From Veillonella_A intestinalis (GTDB lineage Bacteria > Bacillota > Negativicutes > Veillonellales > Veillonellaceae), in the NCBI RefSeq assembly GCF_943192895.1, contig NZ_CALPCB010000003.1, positions 124,001 to 188,000 of the forward strand: 64,000 nt of DNA, given 5' to 3'. The notes below the pieces were generated by a model. It was not told the origin of the DNA and ran no database searches. It worked only from the letters and a program-made list of their open reading frames with translations. The position numbers and the translations under genes were made by a program. This document shows, one piece after another, positions 33,051 through 42,018 of the stretch. How positions within the stretch are numbered: the first letter of the stretch is position 1; every line of letters starts with the position of its first letter.

Positions 33051-33746
33051 TCATGATTTGTACTTTAATGATTCTATACACCAGCAAAAACCCTTAGCAC
33101 ACCGCGTATCAGACTCTTGAAAATGATTTCCTTTATTACAAACTAAGGTGCATTCAATACCTTGGCTTTCTAATAATTGAGCCTGCTTTCTTATACAATC
33201 TCCTACAGTAGCCATCACTTTATTCTTTGTTCGTTCTTCTTTATCACCCAAACTAAGATAGATAGTATTAACTAAGGGTACATTATTACTTACAAAATCA
33301 AGCCATTTAGGAAACCAAACTGATGGAGACATGGCTGCAATAGCAGAAAATCGTGTACTCTTATAAGCACTCCATAAAACAAAAAGCCCAGCTAAAGAAT
33401 AACCTCCTAATATAGCAGGTATAGTTTCCTTCAATTGATATGCTTCTATTACATATGGTATTACTACATTTTCAATATAATCTAACGTATCAGTAGCTTG
33501 ATTACCAAAATCAGCATTACCAAACACTGCAGGCGCATACCAAGGAGACAATTCTTCATTCCAATTCTCTATATGTATTGCCACTAGTAACAAATGAGAA
33601 CCCACTTCATGTGTTAACATATCAACCTCTTTGTCCAGTACCTCTAAATCATGTTCATCAACAGGTTGAATTAAAAAAAACTCTGGATTTTCACCACTAT
33701 ATATAGTGCAAATTTTATTACCTATATTTAACGTCTTTTTATTCAT
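33051..33746 (-). CDS. Alpha/beta-hydrolase, esterase-like
   Basis: 231 residues. Nucleophile elbow GGYSLAGLF (Ser near 126), MSPSVWFPKW, LSLGDKEERTKN with the acidic residue, and GNHFQESDTRCAKGF with the catalytic His. The arrangement resembles Fes/IroE-type siderophore esterases and S-formylglutathione hydrolase-like proteins. No signal peptide, so cytoplasmic. Upstream of the RclA-like gene on the same strand, 139 bp apart. Confidence 0.75.
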   Translation of the reverse strand: MNKKTLNIGNKICTIYSGENPEFFLIQPVDEHDLEVLDKEVDMLTHEVGSHLLLVAIHIENWNEELSPWYAPAVFGNADFGNQATDTLDYIENVVIPYVIEAYQLKETIPAILGGYSLAGLFVLWSAYKSTRFSAIAAMSPSVWFPKWLDFVSNNVPLVNTIYLSLGDKEERTKNKVMATVGDCIRKQAQLLESQGIECTLVCNKGNHFQESDTRCAKGFCWCIESLKYKS

Positions 33747-34080
33747 CTCCTCACCTCTTATATCTCTCTATTATCTAACTAATGATAAACTATTAATTTT
33801 TATATACAATTTATTTTTTATAACTTTATTATATCAAAAAGAACAGCCTATAAAAGAAGAAAGACATAAAATAAGGAATTTTTTAAATATTTCGCTAAAA
33901 AATTATATTTTGTTTATAAAGCAGGAAATAATATATCACCTATTTATACATAATATTAAATTTAATATTTCATTATTTTTTACAATAATTTTACGACTAG
34001 AAAATAATTATTACTATATAATTAAAGTATACTATATACACTTATTTAATACATGTCAGTTAGAAACAAGGAGACTAATT
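33747..34080. other. AT-rich divergent intergenic region
   Basis: Lies between the esterase gene (minus) and a plus-strand hypothetical gene. Very AT-rich, with TATATAAT near 34013-34020 as a possible plus-strand -10. An open frame runs through it but has no SD or coding character; I see no gene. Confidence 0.5.
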
Positions 34081-34737
34081 ATGAATAAAAATAAATCAAG
34101 CCTACCTCGTTCACTCAAATATCTACTTCTTTTATCACCTATTATATTCATAGGTCTATTGTTTTTAACTGGTGAAATACGATTTATTCCAACGCTACAA
34201 ATGGGATATGAAGTGCAAGGTTATTTTGGCCGTCCTGGTACAGTTTTTAAAAGTGCCGAAAATCTTGATCGAATTATCAATGAGCTCACACAAGAAAAAA
34301 AATTTAAAGGCCACTCATTTAATATTCTTGATGTATTTGCTACCGAAGATCGTATGGTAGTCACACTTCAAGACCCAATAACTCCAACTCATTTTGATCA
34401 ATATGTATATAATACAACTAATCTTTTATTTTCTGAATGGGAATACGATAGACCTTATAAAATACCCCTTAAAGAAGATATAGCTGATGTATTCCCTTAT
34501 GAAAAAATAAATGGAGTAAAATTCTATCAATTTTATAAACTAGTACAAAATCATATAGAAAAAGAAAATATTGAACTTGATTTAGATTTAAGTACAACCT
34601 ATCATATACGAATAGATTATACCAATAGAGACAGCACCAAGAAAATAAACTACATTGCCTATGTCCATGGTATACGAGAAGATGTTTCTTTTGAAGCTGA
34701 CGAAGAACTAACTAATGTTATTATTAATACGAATTAG
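34081..34737 (+). CDS. Hypothetical membrane-anchored protein
   Basis: 218 residues. A single N-terminal membrane helix (LLLLSPIIFIGLLFL, residues about 17-31) then a soluble domain, probably periplasmic, rich in Asp, Glu and Tyr. The start follows AAGGAG; the much longer upstream frame runs through AT-rich non-coding DNA. No family recognised. It stands alone between the esterase and the aldolase genes. Confidence 0.65.
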   Translation: MNKNKSSLPRSLKYLLLLSPIIFIGLLFLTGEIRFIPTLQMGYEVQGYFGRPGTVFKSAENLDRIINELTQEKKFKGHSFNILDVFATEDRMVVTLQDPITPTHFDQYVYNTTNLLFSEWEYDRPYKIPLKEDIADVFPYEKINGVKFYQFYKLVQNHIEKENIELDLDLSTTYHIRIDYTNRDSTKKINYIAYVHGIREDVSFEADEELTNVIINTN

Positions 34738-34847
34738 TTCATAGATTATAAATGATTAATATATCTAATTAGCATATAATTAATACCTTTCATCCCAAAA
34801 GTAAAACAAACTAATAAATAAAAAACTGTTAAAAATAAAAAATAAAC

Positions 34848-34875
34848 TTCATCATGTGGTAAATATATGTATAAT
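34848..34875 (+). promoter_or_regulatory. Promoter of the HpcH/HpaI aldolase gene
   Basis: -35 TTCATC, 16-bp spacer, perfect -10 TATAAT (34870-34875), about 62 nt before the start. Confidence 0.5.
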
Positions 34876-34936
34876 ATAAGTAAGTACCCATCTATTAACT
34901 TATAACTCATTTTATTGCTTTATAAGGAGGTTTATT

Positions 34937-35728
34937 ATGGCTATGATTAAAGACTATTTGAAAAATGAATTTAAATCTAATATTCTAAAAGGAAATGTGC
35001 AATACGGCGTGGCACAAGAAATTCCCTCTGCAGAAGTAGCTGAGATTTTAGCAACCTCTAATTATGACTGGTTATTTGTTGACGGTGAACATGGAGCGCA
35101 TGACATTAATTCTATTGTATCTATAGCTAGAGCAGTTGCCCCTTACAATGTGAGCCCTGTATTTCGTATCCCTGAAGCTGGCACTGGTATTATTAAGCAA
35201 TTATTAGATTCTGGCATTCAAAATATTATTATTCCTAAAGTAGAAAGTGCAGAAAAAACAGAAGAAATTATGTACTGGGCCTCTTATGCCCCTCGTGGCA
35301 ATCGTGGTATGGGCGCAGGCTCTGTACGCGCGGCTCGCTATGGTCGTATTCCAGACTATTTAGAACGCATTGCTGATGAAATTTGTATTTTACCACAAAT
35401 TGAAAGCAAAAAAGGACTTGAAAATCTTGATGCTATCGCCTCTGTCCCTGATATTGGAGGTATCTTCTTAGGTCCTATCGATTTAGCGGTTGATATGGGC
35501 CATGGTTTAGATATATTTCATCCAGAAGTAGAAGAAGCTATGGATTATGCTATCAAACGAGTTCAAGAATATAACATTCCTGTCGGTACTATCGCTTTAA
35601 GCCCGGAACAAGCCAAACGCTTTATTGATTTAGGTGTAAGTTTCCTAGGTATTGGCGCAGATACTAAGTTCCTAGTAAGTGGCGCTGATACTACTTTAGA
35701 AACCTATAAAAAGAATATAGAAGGTTAG
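34937..35728 (+). CDS. HpcH/HpaI-family class II aldolase
   Basis: 263 residues, a TIM barrel with the family motifs FVDGEHGAHD (catalytic His), PVFRIPEAG, IIIPKVESAEK (Glu metal ligand), PRGNRGMGAG, PQIESKKGLENLDAI and FLGPIDLAVDMG (Asp ligand). Cleaves 2-keto-3-deoxy or hydroxy-keto acids to pyruvate and an aldehyde; GarL- and HpaI-type enzymes share this pattern, so the substrate is open. AAGGAGG precedes the ATG. Stands alone with a strong terminator. Confidence 0.88.
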   Translation: MAMIKDYLKNEFKSNILKGNVQYGVAQEIPSAEVAEILATSNYDWLFVDGEHGAHDINSIVSIARAVAPYNVSPVFRIPEAGTGIIKQLLDSGIQNIIIPKVESAEKTEEIMYWASYAPRGNRGMGAGSVRAARYGRIPDYLERIADEICILPQIESKKGLENLDAIASVPDIGGIFLGPIDLAVDMGHGLDIFHPEVEEAMDYAIKRVQEYNIPVGTIALSPEQAKRFIDLGVSFLGIGADTKFLVSGADTTLETYKKNIEG

Positions 35729-35759
35729 TAAAAACAAAACTCTAAAAGTATAGATAAAA

Positions 35760-35814
35760 CTAAAATAACTGTTGAGATAACATCACTCAGATGAGATCTC
35801 AACAGTTATTTTTT
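35760..35814. terminator. Bidirectional terminator of the aldolase gene
   Basis: Stem AAAATAACTGTTGAGAT and its complement around a 21-nt loop, with T runs. It is shared by the plus-strand aldolase and the minus-strand small membrane protein, whose stop codon touches it. Confidence 0.85.
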
Positions 35815-35998
35815 AGGCTTCACTATTTTCGCAGAGTTTTAAAATACCTAGGACTATACTAGAACTTCCTAATAATATAATCCCTATAAGTACCAATACG
35901 TTTTCTATATTCTTTTCTGCTTTATATCGTTTTACATATAGGGGTATCATTAAAACTAGCCCGAACCCAAATAGTAAAAAAATAATTCCTTTTAGCAT
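35813..35998 (-). CDS. Small two-helix membrane protein
   Basis: 61 residues with two membrane helices (about 3-20 and 33-52) joined by a basic loop (YVKRYKAEKN). Preceded by TTGAGG 6 nt before the ATG. No family recognised. It may belong to the accessory locus with the hypothetical gene upstream. Confidence 0.6.
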   Translation of the reverse strand: MLKGIIFLLFGFGLVLMIPLYVKRYKAEKNIENVLVLIGIILLGSSSIVLGILKLCENSEA

Positions 35999-36225
35999 TA
36001 TAGTACCTCAATATAAATAGCTTTCTATACGACTTTCTTTACTAATTCATCAAATGCATTGCCGACTCTTTCTATAATCTTTAGTTTTTCCTATTACCTC
36101 AGCTTTATCAAATCACCCAAAATAAGATTTAACAATATTTATTCTCCTGAATCAGTTTTACTAAAAATTCCTTCAATTATTAACTGATTTTCTTTTCATT
36201 CATTTTTCGTCCTATTAATATTTAA
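35999..36225 (-). other. Decayed coding-like DNA
   Basis: Short minus-strand stretches look like protein (for example LKIIERVGNAFDELVKKVV ending near 36020) but are broken by stops. It may be the degraded remains of a gene of the same accessory locus. Confidence 0.3.
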
Positions 36226-37059
36226 TTACTTTTTAAAAGCAGGTAGCACCATTCCTAAATACTCCTGCCAATAATCATCATCACCTTCCATATCATGTAT
36301 CCAATAATACATAAATAAAATCTCAAATTCTTGCTTTCTTCCTTTTGTAAAGGATTTTTTCGGCATTTTTCTATATAACGAATCTAGGTTAAAGAGATTA
36401 CTTTTCTGCTTGTAATCGTAGTCATATTTCCTCCAAGTATCTTGACTCTTCTTCCGGTGAGTTAATGGCCAAAAATCCTCATTATCAAAAAAATTATTTA
36501 TCCAACTATAAGCAAAGGCAAGAAGATTAACCTGATATTTTGCCCAAGTTTTATCTATCCAATCAGTTATTTCTTCTGTTATTGATGATATTCCAAAGTT
36601 AAACACTTGTTCACTTGTTACCCTATGGTAGTCTTTTATAAAAAGAAAAAGCATCTCCGTTTGCCCCTTAAGAAACGGCAACTTTTTAATAAGCTGCGAA
36701 TAGCAATCATAGGAAACATTTCTAAATTCACTATCAGTATTATATAAAAAGAAAAACTCATTCTCCTTCATAATATTTCCAATGTATCTGTGCATTTGCT
36801 TCCCATATTCATTGTAAATCCCCACACCCCAATCTCGAACTTCAGGATCATACTCCCGTAGCTGATTCCGATACTTATCTAGCTTTTTATTATTGAGTAT
36901 CGTTTTTTCTTCAGCTTCAGTAATATTCAAATAGTTATTAAAATACTCAAATACATAATCAACGCAATTTTTCATATTTTGTGTACGTGCATCAATGTCA
37001 AATTCATTAAGTTTATCTTCTTTTTTTCTTCGTGCAATATATTCCTCAATGCTTAGCAT
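36226..37059 (-). CDS. Hypothetical protein of a small accessory locus
   Basis: 277 residues, helical and rich in Lys, Glu, Asn, Phe, Tyr and Trp, with no signal peptide or membrane segment. I do not recognise the family. The N-terminus (MLSIEEYIARRKKEDKLNEF) and aromatic clusters (WIDKTWAKYQ, YYWIHDMEGDDDYWQEYLG) are distinctive. Surrounded by gene fragments and lower-complexity DNA, in contrast to the core rlmD gene upstream; this suggests acquired DNA, perhaps a defence-type cargo, but nothing in the sequence proves it. Confidence 0.55.
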   Translation of the reverse strand: MLSIEEYIARRKKEDKLNEFDIDARTQNMKNCVDYVFEYFNNYLNITEAEEKTILNNKKLDKYRNQLREYDPEVRDWGVGIYNEYGKQMHRYIGNIMKENEFFFLYNTDSEFRNVSYDCYSQLIKKLPFLKGQTEMLFLFIKDYHRVTSEQVFNFGISSITEEITDWIDKTWAKYQVNLLAFAYSWINNFFDNEDFWPLTHRKKSQDTWRKYDYDYKQKSNLFNLDSLYRKMPKKSFTKGRKQEFEILFMYYWIHDMEGDDDYWQEYLGMVLPAFKK

Positions 37060-37106
37060 TTAAACCACCCCAATCTGTTCGCTCTTATGAAGCAAACAGC
37101 TCAACT

Positions 37107-37253
37107 TCATAACTCACCTATTCTCTCCATAATCATTGCTTTTCTTGCTTCATAAAACTTTTTGAAATTCTCACTTTCAAGGGATACAGTTCCTTTATTT
37201 CTATATAACATTAATTTTTTAAATGCATTGTAATTTTCAGCCCTTAATTTTGA
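37107..37253 (-). pseudogene. C-terminal gene fragment next to rlmD
   Basis: An open frame reads SKLRAENYNAFKKLMLYRNK and continues to FKKFYEARKAMIMERIGEL before a stop. It has no start or SD of its own and its upstream end lies over the rlmD 3' end in another frame. It looks like the tail of a gene cut off by rlmD; the ending helix recalls DUF262-type proteins, weakly. Confidence 0.35.
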
Positions 37254-38607
37254 CAAGTTTTGAGACCACTTCCACATGACTTGTCATCGGGAACATATCC
37301 ACAGGTTGTACTTCTTTTACTTCATAGCCCAATTCCCTTAGCACAACAATATCTCTAGCCATGGACGCGGGATTACAAGACACATAGACCATACGCGCTG
37401 GCTCCATTGTTGCCGCGGCTTTTAGTACTTCTTCTTTACAACCTGCACGAATGGGATCAAACACGACTACATCCGCTTTTACACCGCGTTTCACAAGGGC
37501 AGGCATCTCTTTAGCCGCATCAGCGGCAATAAATTCTGCATTAGTAATTCCATTGCGCTTTGCATTAGCTTTTGCATCTACAATGGCAGGTTCTACAATT
37601 TCAATACCAATCACATGTTTTGCCTGTTTAGCTAAAAATAATGAAATCGTCCCCGTTCCACAATACGCATCAATCACCGTTTCTTTGCCCGTTAACTGAG
37701 CAAATTCTAAGGCTTTCTTATATAGTATTGTTGTTTGTTCTGGGTTAACTTGAAAAAAAGAATGCGGAGATAAACGAAATTCCAATTCATCAATTGTATC
37801 TGTAATCGTTTCTTCGCCCCAAAGCAACGTACAGTCACGCCCCATAATTACATTGGTTTTCTTAGGATTGTGATTTAACACAATGCTGGTCACATTCGGT
37901 AAATGCTTACGAATTTCACTTACCCAATACTCCGATTGTGGCAATGTTTTGGCAGTGCTAACAATAATCACCATCCAGCCACTTTTACCAATACGACCAA
38001 TAATATGGCGAATCATGCCTTCGCCTATTAATTCATTATAAGGCTGGCATTTCGTTTCTCGTAACAAGCGTTCACAAACAGCGGCAATCTGATTATTCCC
38101 ATCATCTTGAATAGCACAGTCTGTACAAGGCACAATAGCATGTGATCCACGAGCATAAAAACCTAACGCGGCTTGCCCTTTTTCAACGCCTACAGGAATT
38201 TGCATTTTATTTCGATAGTGCCAAGGACTTTCAGGTCCCAACGCTGGTTCAACTAAATCAGGATTCGTCTTACCAATACGCTCCATAATATCCCGTACAT
38301 TTTGCGTTTTCAAACGAAGTTGTTCTTCATACGATACATGCTGTAACTGGCAACCACCACAAGTGCCATATACAGGACAAATAGGTGCTACTCGATGAGC
38401 GGAAGGTTTCAAAATTTCTATAACTTCCCCTACGGCGTAATTCTTTTTAACCAACGTAATCTTTGCTCGCACTTCTTCCTCAGGCAGCGCAAAGGGAATA
38501 AAAACGGTAAACCCGTCATAGCGCCCTACCCCTTCACCACTCGTTCCTAGCCCTTGAATCGTAATCGTATAAATTTGGCCCTTTGCGACAGGCACAGTCT
38601 GTTTCAT
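37237..38607 (-). CDS. rlmD: 23S rRNA (uracil-C5)-methyltransferase RlmD
   Basis: 456 residues. N-terminal TRAM domain (to about 60), Fe-S cluster Cys set in CPVYGTCGGCQLQH plus CTDC further on, SAM-binding VIDAYCGTGTISLFLA, and the catalytic Cys in MVYVSCNPASMARD. Methylates a uracil of 23S rRNA using S-adenosylmethionine. RlmCD-type enzymes of Gram-positives, which modify two sites, look alike. No operon partner is evident. Confidence 0.9.
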   Translation of the reverse strand: MKQTVPVAKGQIYTITIQGLGTSGEGVGRYDGFTVFIPFALPEEEVRAKITLVKKNYAVGEVIEILKPSAHRVAPICPVYGTCGGCQLQHVSYEEQLRLKTQNVRDIMERIGKTNPDLVEPALGPESPWHYRNKMQIPVGVEKGQAALGFYARGSHAIVPCTDCAIQDDGNNQIAAVCERLLRETKCQPYNELIGEGMIRHIIGRIGKSGWMVIIVSTAKTLPQSEYWVSEIRKHLPNVTSIVLNHNPKKTNVIMGRDCTLLWGEETITDTIDELEFRLSPHSFFQVNPEQTTILYKKALEFAQLTGKETVIDAYCGTGTISLFLAKQAKHVIGIEIVEPAIVDAKANAKRNGITNAEFIAADAAKEMPALVKRGVKADVVVFDPIRAGCKEEVLKAAATMEPARMVYVSCNPASMARDIVVLRELGYEVKEVQPVDMFPMTSHVEVVSKLVKIKG

Positions 38608-38784
38608 AGCATTTCGTCCTTTCTATCAATACCTACTGTTAAAATCACAACTAAACTATTTCTATCCTCATATATTTTCTACAACAATCATGACTGTATG
38701 TAGCTATACTCTTGTCTTTTATTATACCTTGAAATTCCCAAATCAGTAAAAAATAATTGCATAATTTTATATTTTTATTAATCA

Positions 38785-38837
38785 CAAAAAGGGCTGTAAG
38801 CAAATGTAAAAAAAATCTACATTTACTTACAGCCCTT
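38785..38837 (-). terminator. Terminator of the monooxygenase-domain protein gene
   Basis: Long stem AAAGGGCTGTAAG...CTTACAGCCCTTT with TTTT tail on the minus strand, 22 bp after the stop codon. Confidence 0.85.
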
Positions 38838-38858
38838 TGTCTACGCCTAAGTTATTTT

Positions 38859-39623
38859 TTATTGAATTGCTTCGTAATTAACCTGCCCCTTATGCATGAT
38901 TAACTTCGCTTCTATAGGCGTAACAGATTTTTCAAGAACCATATCTTTGGTTTCAGATATATACCATTTAAAAGCCCAAGTATTTCTATGTTTAGCATAG
39001 GCCTCTTCATTCGCATAAACTTCAAAGAAATACCAAGTATTCCGATCACCTTTAACACGGCCAGCATACATGGCTAATACACCTGGCTCAGCGGCTATAG
39101 ATTGTTTCATTTCATCTACAACAATGCGAGCAAAATCATCATTATAACCCGATTTAACAGTTACTTTAGCTAGATTAACTAACACAGTATCCTCATTTAC
39201 CAACTGTAATGGATCTTCTTTTGTTAACAGAGCTACTGGCTCTAGAGAATAAAAGGCACGACTATTTAAATGACGACCTACTGCATCAACAAAGGCATTA
39301 TACTGAGGTGACTTTTTATGGGCTTCATAAGCTTTATTATTTTCATAGACTTCGGCTACATACACAAGCTGATTATTGGTTTTATCATTACCTGCATTCA
39401 TTACCCAAGTCCCTGGTTCATTAGCCAATGATTGTGTAAAGTTTTGATACCCTGTTTCATAAAAGGCTGGTTGTACTTCATCAGCTACTTCAAAAGTAAA
39501 TAAATTATACACCGGTGTCACATCGGGCACCACTTCTTCCGCAGTTGCCGTCTTAGCGCTAATTGTAGCCCACATTAAACATGCCAAAGAAGCACTTACT
39601 AAAGTTAACCAACGTTTTTTCAT
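38859..39623 (-). CDS. Secreted protein with two antibiotic-biosynthesis-monooxygenase domains
   Basis: 254 residues: a signal peptide with cleavage near TATA (about residue 28), then two tandem ABM ferredoxin-like domains (about 38-130 and 140-240). Each has the family pattern EPGTWVMNAG...VYVAEVYENNKAYEAHKKSP or EPGVLAMYAG...WYFFEVYANEEAYAKH. Such domains act in quinol oxidation or form small-molecule traps; tandem, exported copies are less common. Function unknown, perhaps against quinones. Confidence 0.8.
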   Translation of the reverse strand: MKKRWLTLVSASLACLMWATISAKTATAEEVVPDVTPVYNLFTFEVADEVQPAFYETGYQNFTQSLANEPGTWVMNAGNDKTNNQLVYVAEVYENNKAYEAHKKSPQYNAFVDAVGRHLNSRAFYSLEPVALLTKEDPLQLVNEDTVLVNLAKVTVKSGYNDDFARIVVDEMKQSIAAEPGVLAMYAGRVKGDRNTWYFFEVYANEEAYAKHRNTWAFKWYISETKDMVLEKSVTPIEAKLIMHKGQVNYEAIQ

Positions 39624-39660
39624 AAGAATCTCCTTACTATATCCCTACACTACCAATCTT

Positions 39661-39710
39661 ATTTTATGACAATACTACAACCTTTATTTTATATCAATAC
39701 TACAATCTTT
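39661..39710. repeat. Two 25-bp direct repeats
   Basis: ATTTTATGACAATACTACAA plus CCTTT (39661-39685) is followed by a 3-mismatch copy (39686-39710). They lie between the quinone reductase and ABM-protein genes. Confidence 0.85.
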
Positions 39711-39733
39711 ATGTTAGTCCCATACGCCAAAGC

Positions 39734-40246
39734 TTATTTTAAAGTCGCTACATAGGCTTCTGCTTGTGTTGCCAATGTAGCTTCTTCAATACCTAACGTA
39801 CCATAGGTTACAAATGGTGCAACCCAAGTGGTACCAATTAATTGACTCGTAGCTTTAAATGGTAACACTAATTCATCAATCGTTACATTAAAACGACTCC
39901 CTTTACTGTAATCACTAGCTTGAGCGCCTGTAGAAATGGCTAACATCAATTCTTTACCATGTAAGGCCGTACCATTCGAACCATAGGCCCAACCATGTTC
40001 AAACACTTCATCTTCCCACTGTTTCAACAAAGGTGGACAAGAATACCAATACAATGGAAATTGTAATACTATGCGATCCGTAGCTTCTAAGATTTTTTGT
40101 TCCGCTTTTACGTCAATTTTCCCATCAGGATACACATCATACATATAGCGAACTTCTACCTGAGTCCCTTCAGCTGCCTTAGCCAAGGCTTTATTAACTA
40201 CGGAATCATTCATATGAGGATGGAATACAAATACTGTTGTTTTCAT
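39734..40246 (-). CDS. Flavodoxin-fold NAD(P)H quinone reductase (KefF/YheR-like)
   Basis: 170 residues. VFVFHPHMNDSVVNKAL at the N-terminus, QFPLYWYSCPPLLKQWEDEVFEHGWAYG near 80-105, and a flavin-contacting loop with STGAQASDY. Two-electron reduction of quinones, using NAD(P)H. It lies among other redox genes. Confidence 0.87.
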   Translation of the reverse strand: MKTTVFVFHPHMNDSVVNKALAKAAEGTQVEVRYMYDVYPDGKIDVKAEQKILEATDRIVLQFPLYWYSCPPLLKQWEDEVFEHGWAYGSNGTALHGKELMLAISTGAQASDYSKGSRFNVTIDELVLPFKATSQLIGTTWVAPFVTYGTLGIEEATLATQAEAYVATLK

Positions 40247-40310
40247 AATTAGCTCCTTTATATTATCTATATTTTACCACATTATTTTCTAAATTTTTTA
40301 TTTTATATAC

Positions 40311-40610
40311 TCATTGACCACGATAAGACGTTATCTGATCAGCAATCAAATTAGCCTGAAACTTACGGACTGTATAAATAGCCTTATCTGGATAATAACT
40401 ATCCTTAGCAATCAAAGCATCTATAGCATCACGAGATTCTGCTTGTGCCATAACAATACCAGCCGCTTCTTGATCTCGATATGGGCCGACTACTAAAAAA
40501 TGACCAGCCTCAAATTGTTCTTTAAACCAAGATCGATGCCCGTCCAATAATGTATCAGCCTGTTCCTTTGGCATAGACTCCGTTTTAATTACTATATCAA
40601 TTAAAAACAT
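40311..40610 (-). CDS. YciI-family protein
   Basis: 99 residues of the ferredoxin-like YciI fold. The conserved pair is visible in LLDGHRSWFKEQFEAGHFLVVGPY (His in the first helix) and YPDKAIYTVRKF. The start ATG at 40610 has AAGGAG 9 nt upstream; the GTG three codons earlier has no space for it. Function unclear; relatives are dechlorinase- or epimerase-like. Confidence 0.75.
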   Translation of the reverse strand: MFLIDIVIKTESMPKEQADTLLDGHRSWFKEQFEAGHFLVVGPYRDQEAAGIVMAQAESRDAIDALIAKDSYYPDKAIYTVRKFQANLIADQITSYRGQ

Positions 40611-40639
40611 AAAAATCACTCCTTATAATAAACTAGTTC

Positions 40640-41245
40640 TCAATTTACTTTATCAATAACAATAGTACCTTTTAATTGGCTAATTGTTTCCACTGGCGAA
40701 ATAATATGACCTAACTCATATAATCCTGGATGTGGCCGATACGTACCAAAAAACATAACCACATTCCCCCAAGGCTCAAAATATGCTAAAGTCCCTACTT
40801 GAACAGCAGCATGAGGCGTATTAGTAACTGGCAATGCATGAGGTGGATAAAAAATTTTTTCATTATCACTATAATCTTTAACTTCAAGCTGCAATGGTAA
40901 TTGATTATATAACGCCTTTGCCGCTTCACTATCATTCAAAATAAATTCTACCACTGTATGATTATTATCTGTCACACGTATATATTTTTTACTGCTAAAA
41001 GATTCACTATTGATAACTTTATCATCAAACTGACTTACACCTTCACGTGACGCACTATTTTTATTGTGAGCATCTTCTATCAATCGTCCCTCTTCGCTAG
41101 CAATTAATTCCTGCTCACTACGTTCTTCATTTTGTAGATTGCCACAAGCCATAACATTCATTGAAAAAAGAAGCAATAAAATACTCAAAAATACAGATTT
41201 ATTGCAGGTTCTTATATACATTTGAAATACATTAAACCAGTCCAT
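40640..41245 (-). CDS. Lipoprotein with cyclophilin-like domain
   Basis: 201 residues. A signal sequence ends in the lipobox NVMAC (Cys near 34), so it is a membrane-anchored lipoprotein. After a Glu/Ser-rich linker, residues about 90-200 match the cyclophilin-like fold (VEFILNDSEAAKALYNQLPL, VQVGTLAYFEPWGNVVMFFG). Family members are often near flavodoxin or oxidoreductase genes, as here. No catalytic prolyl isomerase residues are apparent. Confidence 0.78.
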   Translation of the reverse strand: MDWFNVFQMYIRTCNKSVFLSILLLLFSMNVMACGNLQNEERSEQELIASEEGRLIEDAHNKNSASREGVSQFDDKVINSESFSSKKYIRVTDNNHTVVEFILNDSEAAKALYNQLPLQLEVKDYSDNEKIFYPPHALPVTNTPHAAVQVGTLAYFEPWGNVVMFFGTYRPHPGLYELGHIISPVETISQLKGTIVIDKVN

Positions 41246-41275
41246 AATAAACTCCTTTATTTTTTTATCCTCTAT

Positions 41276-41869
41276 TCATATCGATGTTTCATTTGTTATA
41301 GACCTAATAATACGTGCTGGATTTCCTGCTACAATTACATTCGCAGGTATATCTTTTGTTACTACAGAACCAGCACCCACAATGGAATTGTCACCAATTG
41401 TAATGCCTGGTAATACGGTTACATTACCGCCAACCCAAACTCGTTTTCCTACATGAATCGGCTTAGATTGGGTACTTTCTCTACAAAATGGATTTTCCAC
41501 ATGATTTGTAGTTAATAAATGTACGCCTGGACCTATTAAAGCGTAATCATCTAAGAAAATTCCGCCACGATCCATAAAAACACAGTTAAAATTAATAAAT
41601 ACAGATTTACCTATATGTATATTTTGACCAAAATCAGTATAAAAGGGAGGATTCATTTTAAAAGTTTCATCAATCGTAGAATTAGTTAGTTCAGCAAATA
41701 TCTTACGAATTTCATCAAGTTCATGATGACCCGTATTTAGTTTCGCTGTTAACACTTGCGCCTGCCTAATAATCTTATGAATAGCTGCGTATTCTTCCTC
41801 ATGAGTTGAAATGACCTGACCTGCTAATTCTCGTTCAAATATACTTTTTACTACATCCTTTTTAGCCAT
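41276..41869 (-). CDS. Sugar O-acetyltransferase (maltose acetyltransferase family)
   Basis: 197 residues forming a left-handed beta-helix. Hexapeptide repeats are visible in IHIGKSVFINFNCVFMDRGGIFL and RVWVGGNVTVLPGITIGDNSIVGAGSVV. The catalytic His is in LLTTNHVEN. Acetyl-CoA dependent; the sugar acceptor is unknown. A 36-bp hairpin lies just upstream. Confidence 0.88.
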   Translation of the reverse strand: MAKKDVVKSIFERELAGQVISTHEEEYAAIHKIIRQAQVLTAKLNTGHHELDEIRKIFAELTNSTIDETFKMNPPFYTDFGQNIHIGKSVFINFNCVFMDRGGIFLDDYALIGPGVHLLTTNHVENPFCRESTQSKPIHVGKRVWVGGNVTVLPGITIGDNSIVGAGSVVTKDIPANVIVAGNPARIIRSITNETSI

Positions 41870-41888
41870 ATTACACCTTCTTTTTATG

Positions 41889-41924
41889 TATATAACTGAC
41901 CTAATGCCTTAGGTCAGTTATATA
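41889..41924. promoter_or_regulatory. Perfect 36-bp hairpin upstream of the acetyltransferase
   Basis: Sixteen-base arms TATATAACTGACCTAA and complement with a TGCC loop, 20 bp before the acetyltransferase start. No T run follows on the minus strand, so it is more like an operator or 5' leader hairpin than a terminator. Confidence 0.6.
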
Positions 41925-41937
41925 ATTTCTTATAAAA

Positions 41938-41975
41938 AATAAGACCTATTACATCTTTTACTGTAATAGGTCTTT
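41938..41975 (-). terminator. Terminator of the lysR gene
   Basis: Minus-strand stem AAGACCTATTACA/TGTAATAGGTCTT with a T-rich tail (ATTTTTTA), 44 bp after the lysR stop codon. Confidence 0.75.
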
Positions 41976-42018
41976 AACTATTCGTCTAATGCTTATTATC
42001 TTTATGTTAAAATGCTCT

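Noticed and set aside
33706..34080. A long N-terminal extension of the plus-strand hypothetical gene
   Set aside because: The extension runs through AT-rich DNA with Phe/Ile/Leu-rich low-complexity translation and no SD; AAGGAG marks the ATG at 34081.
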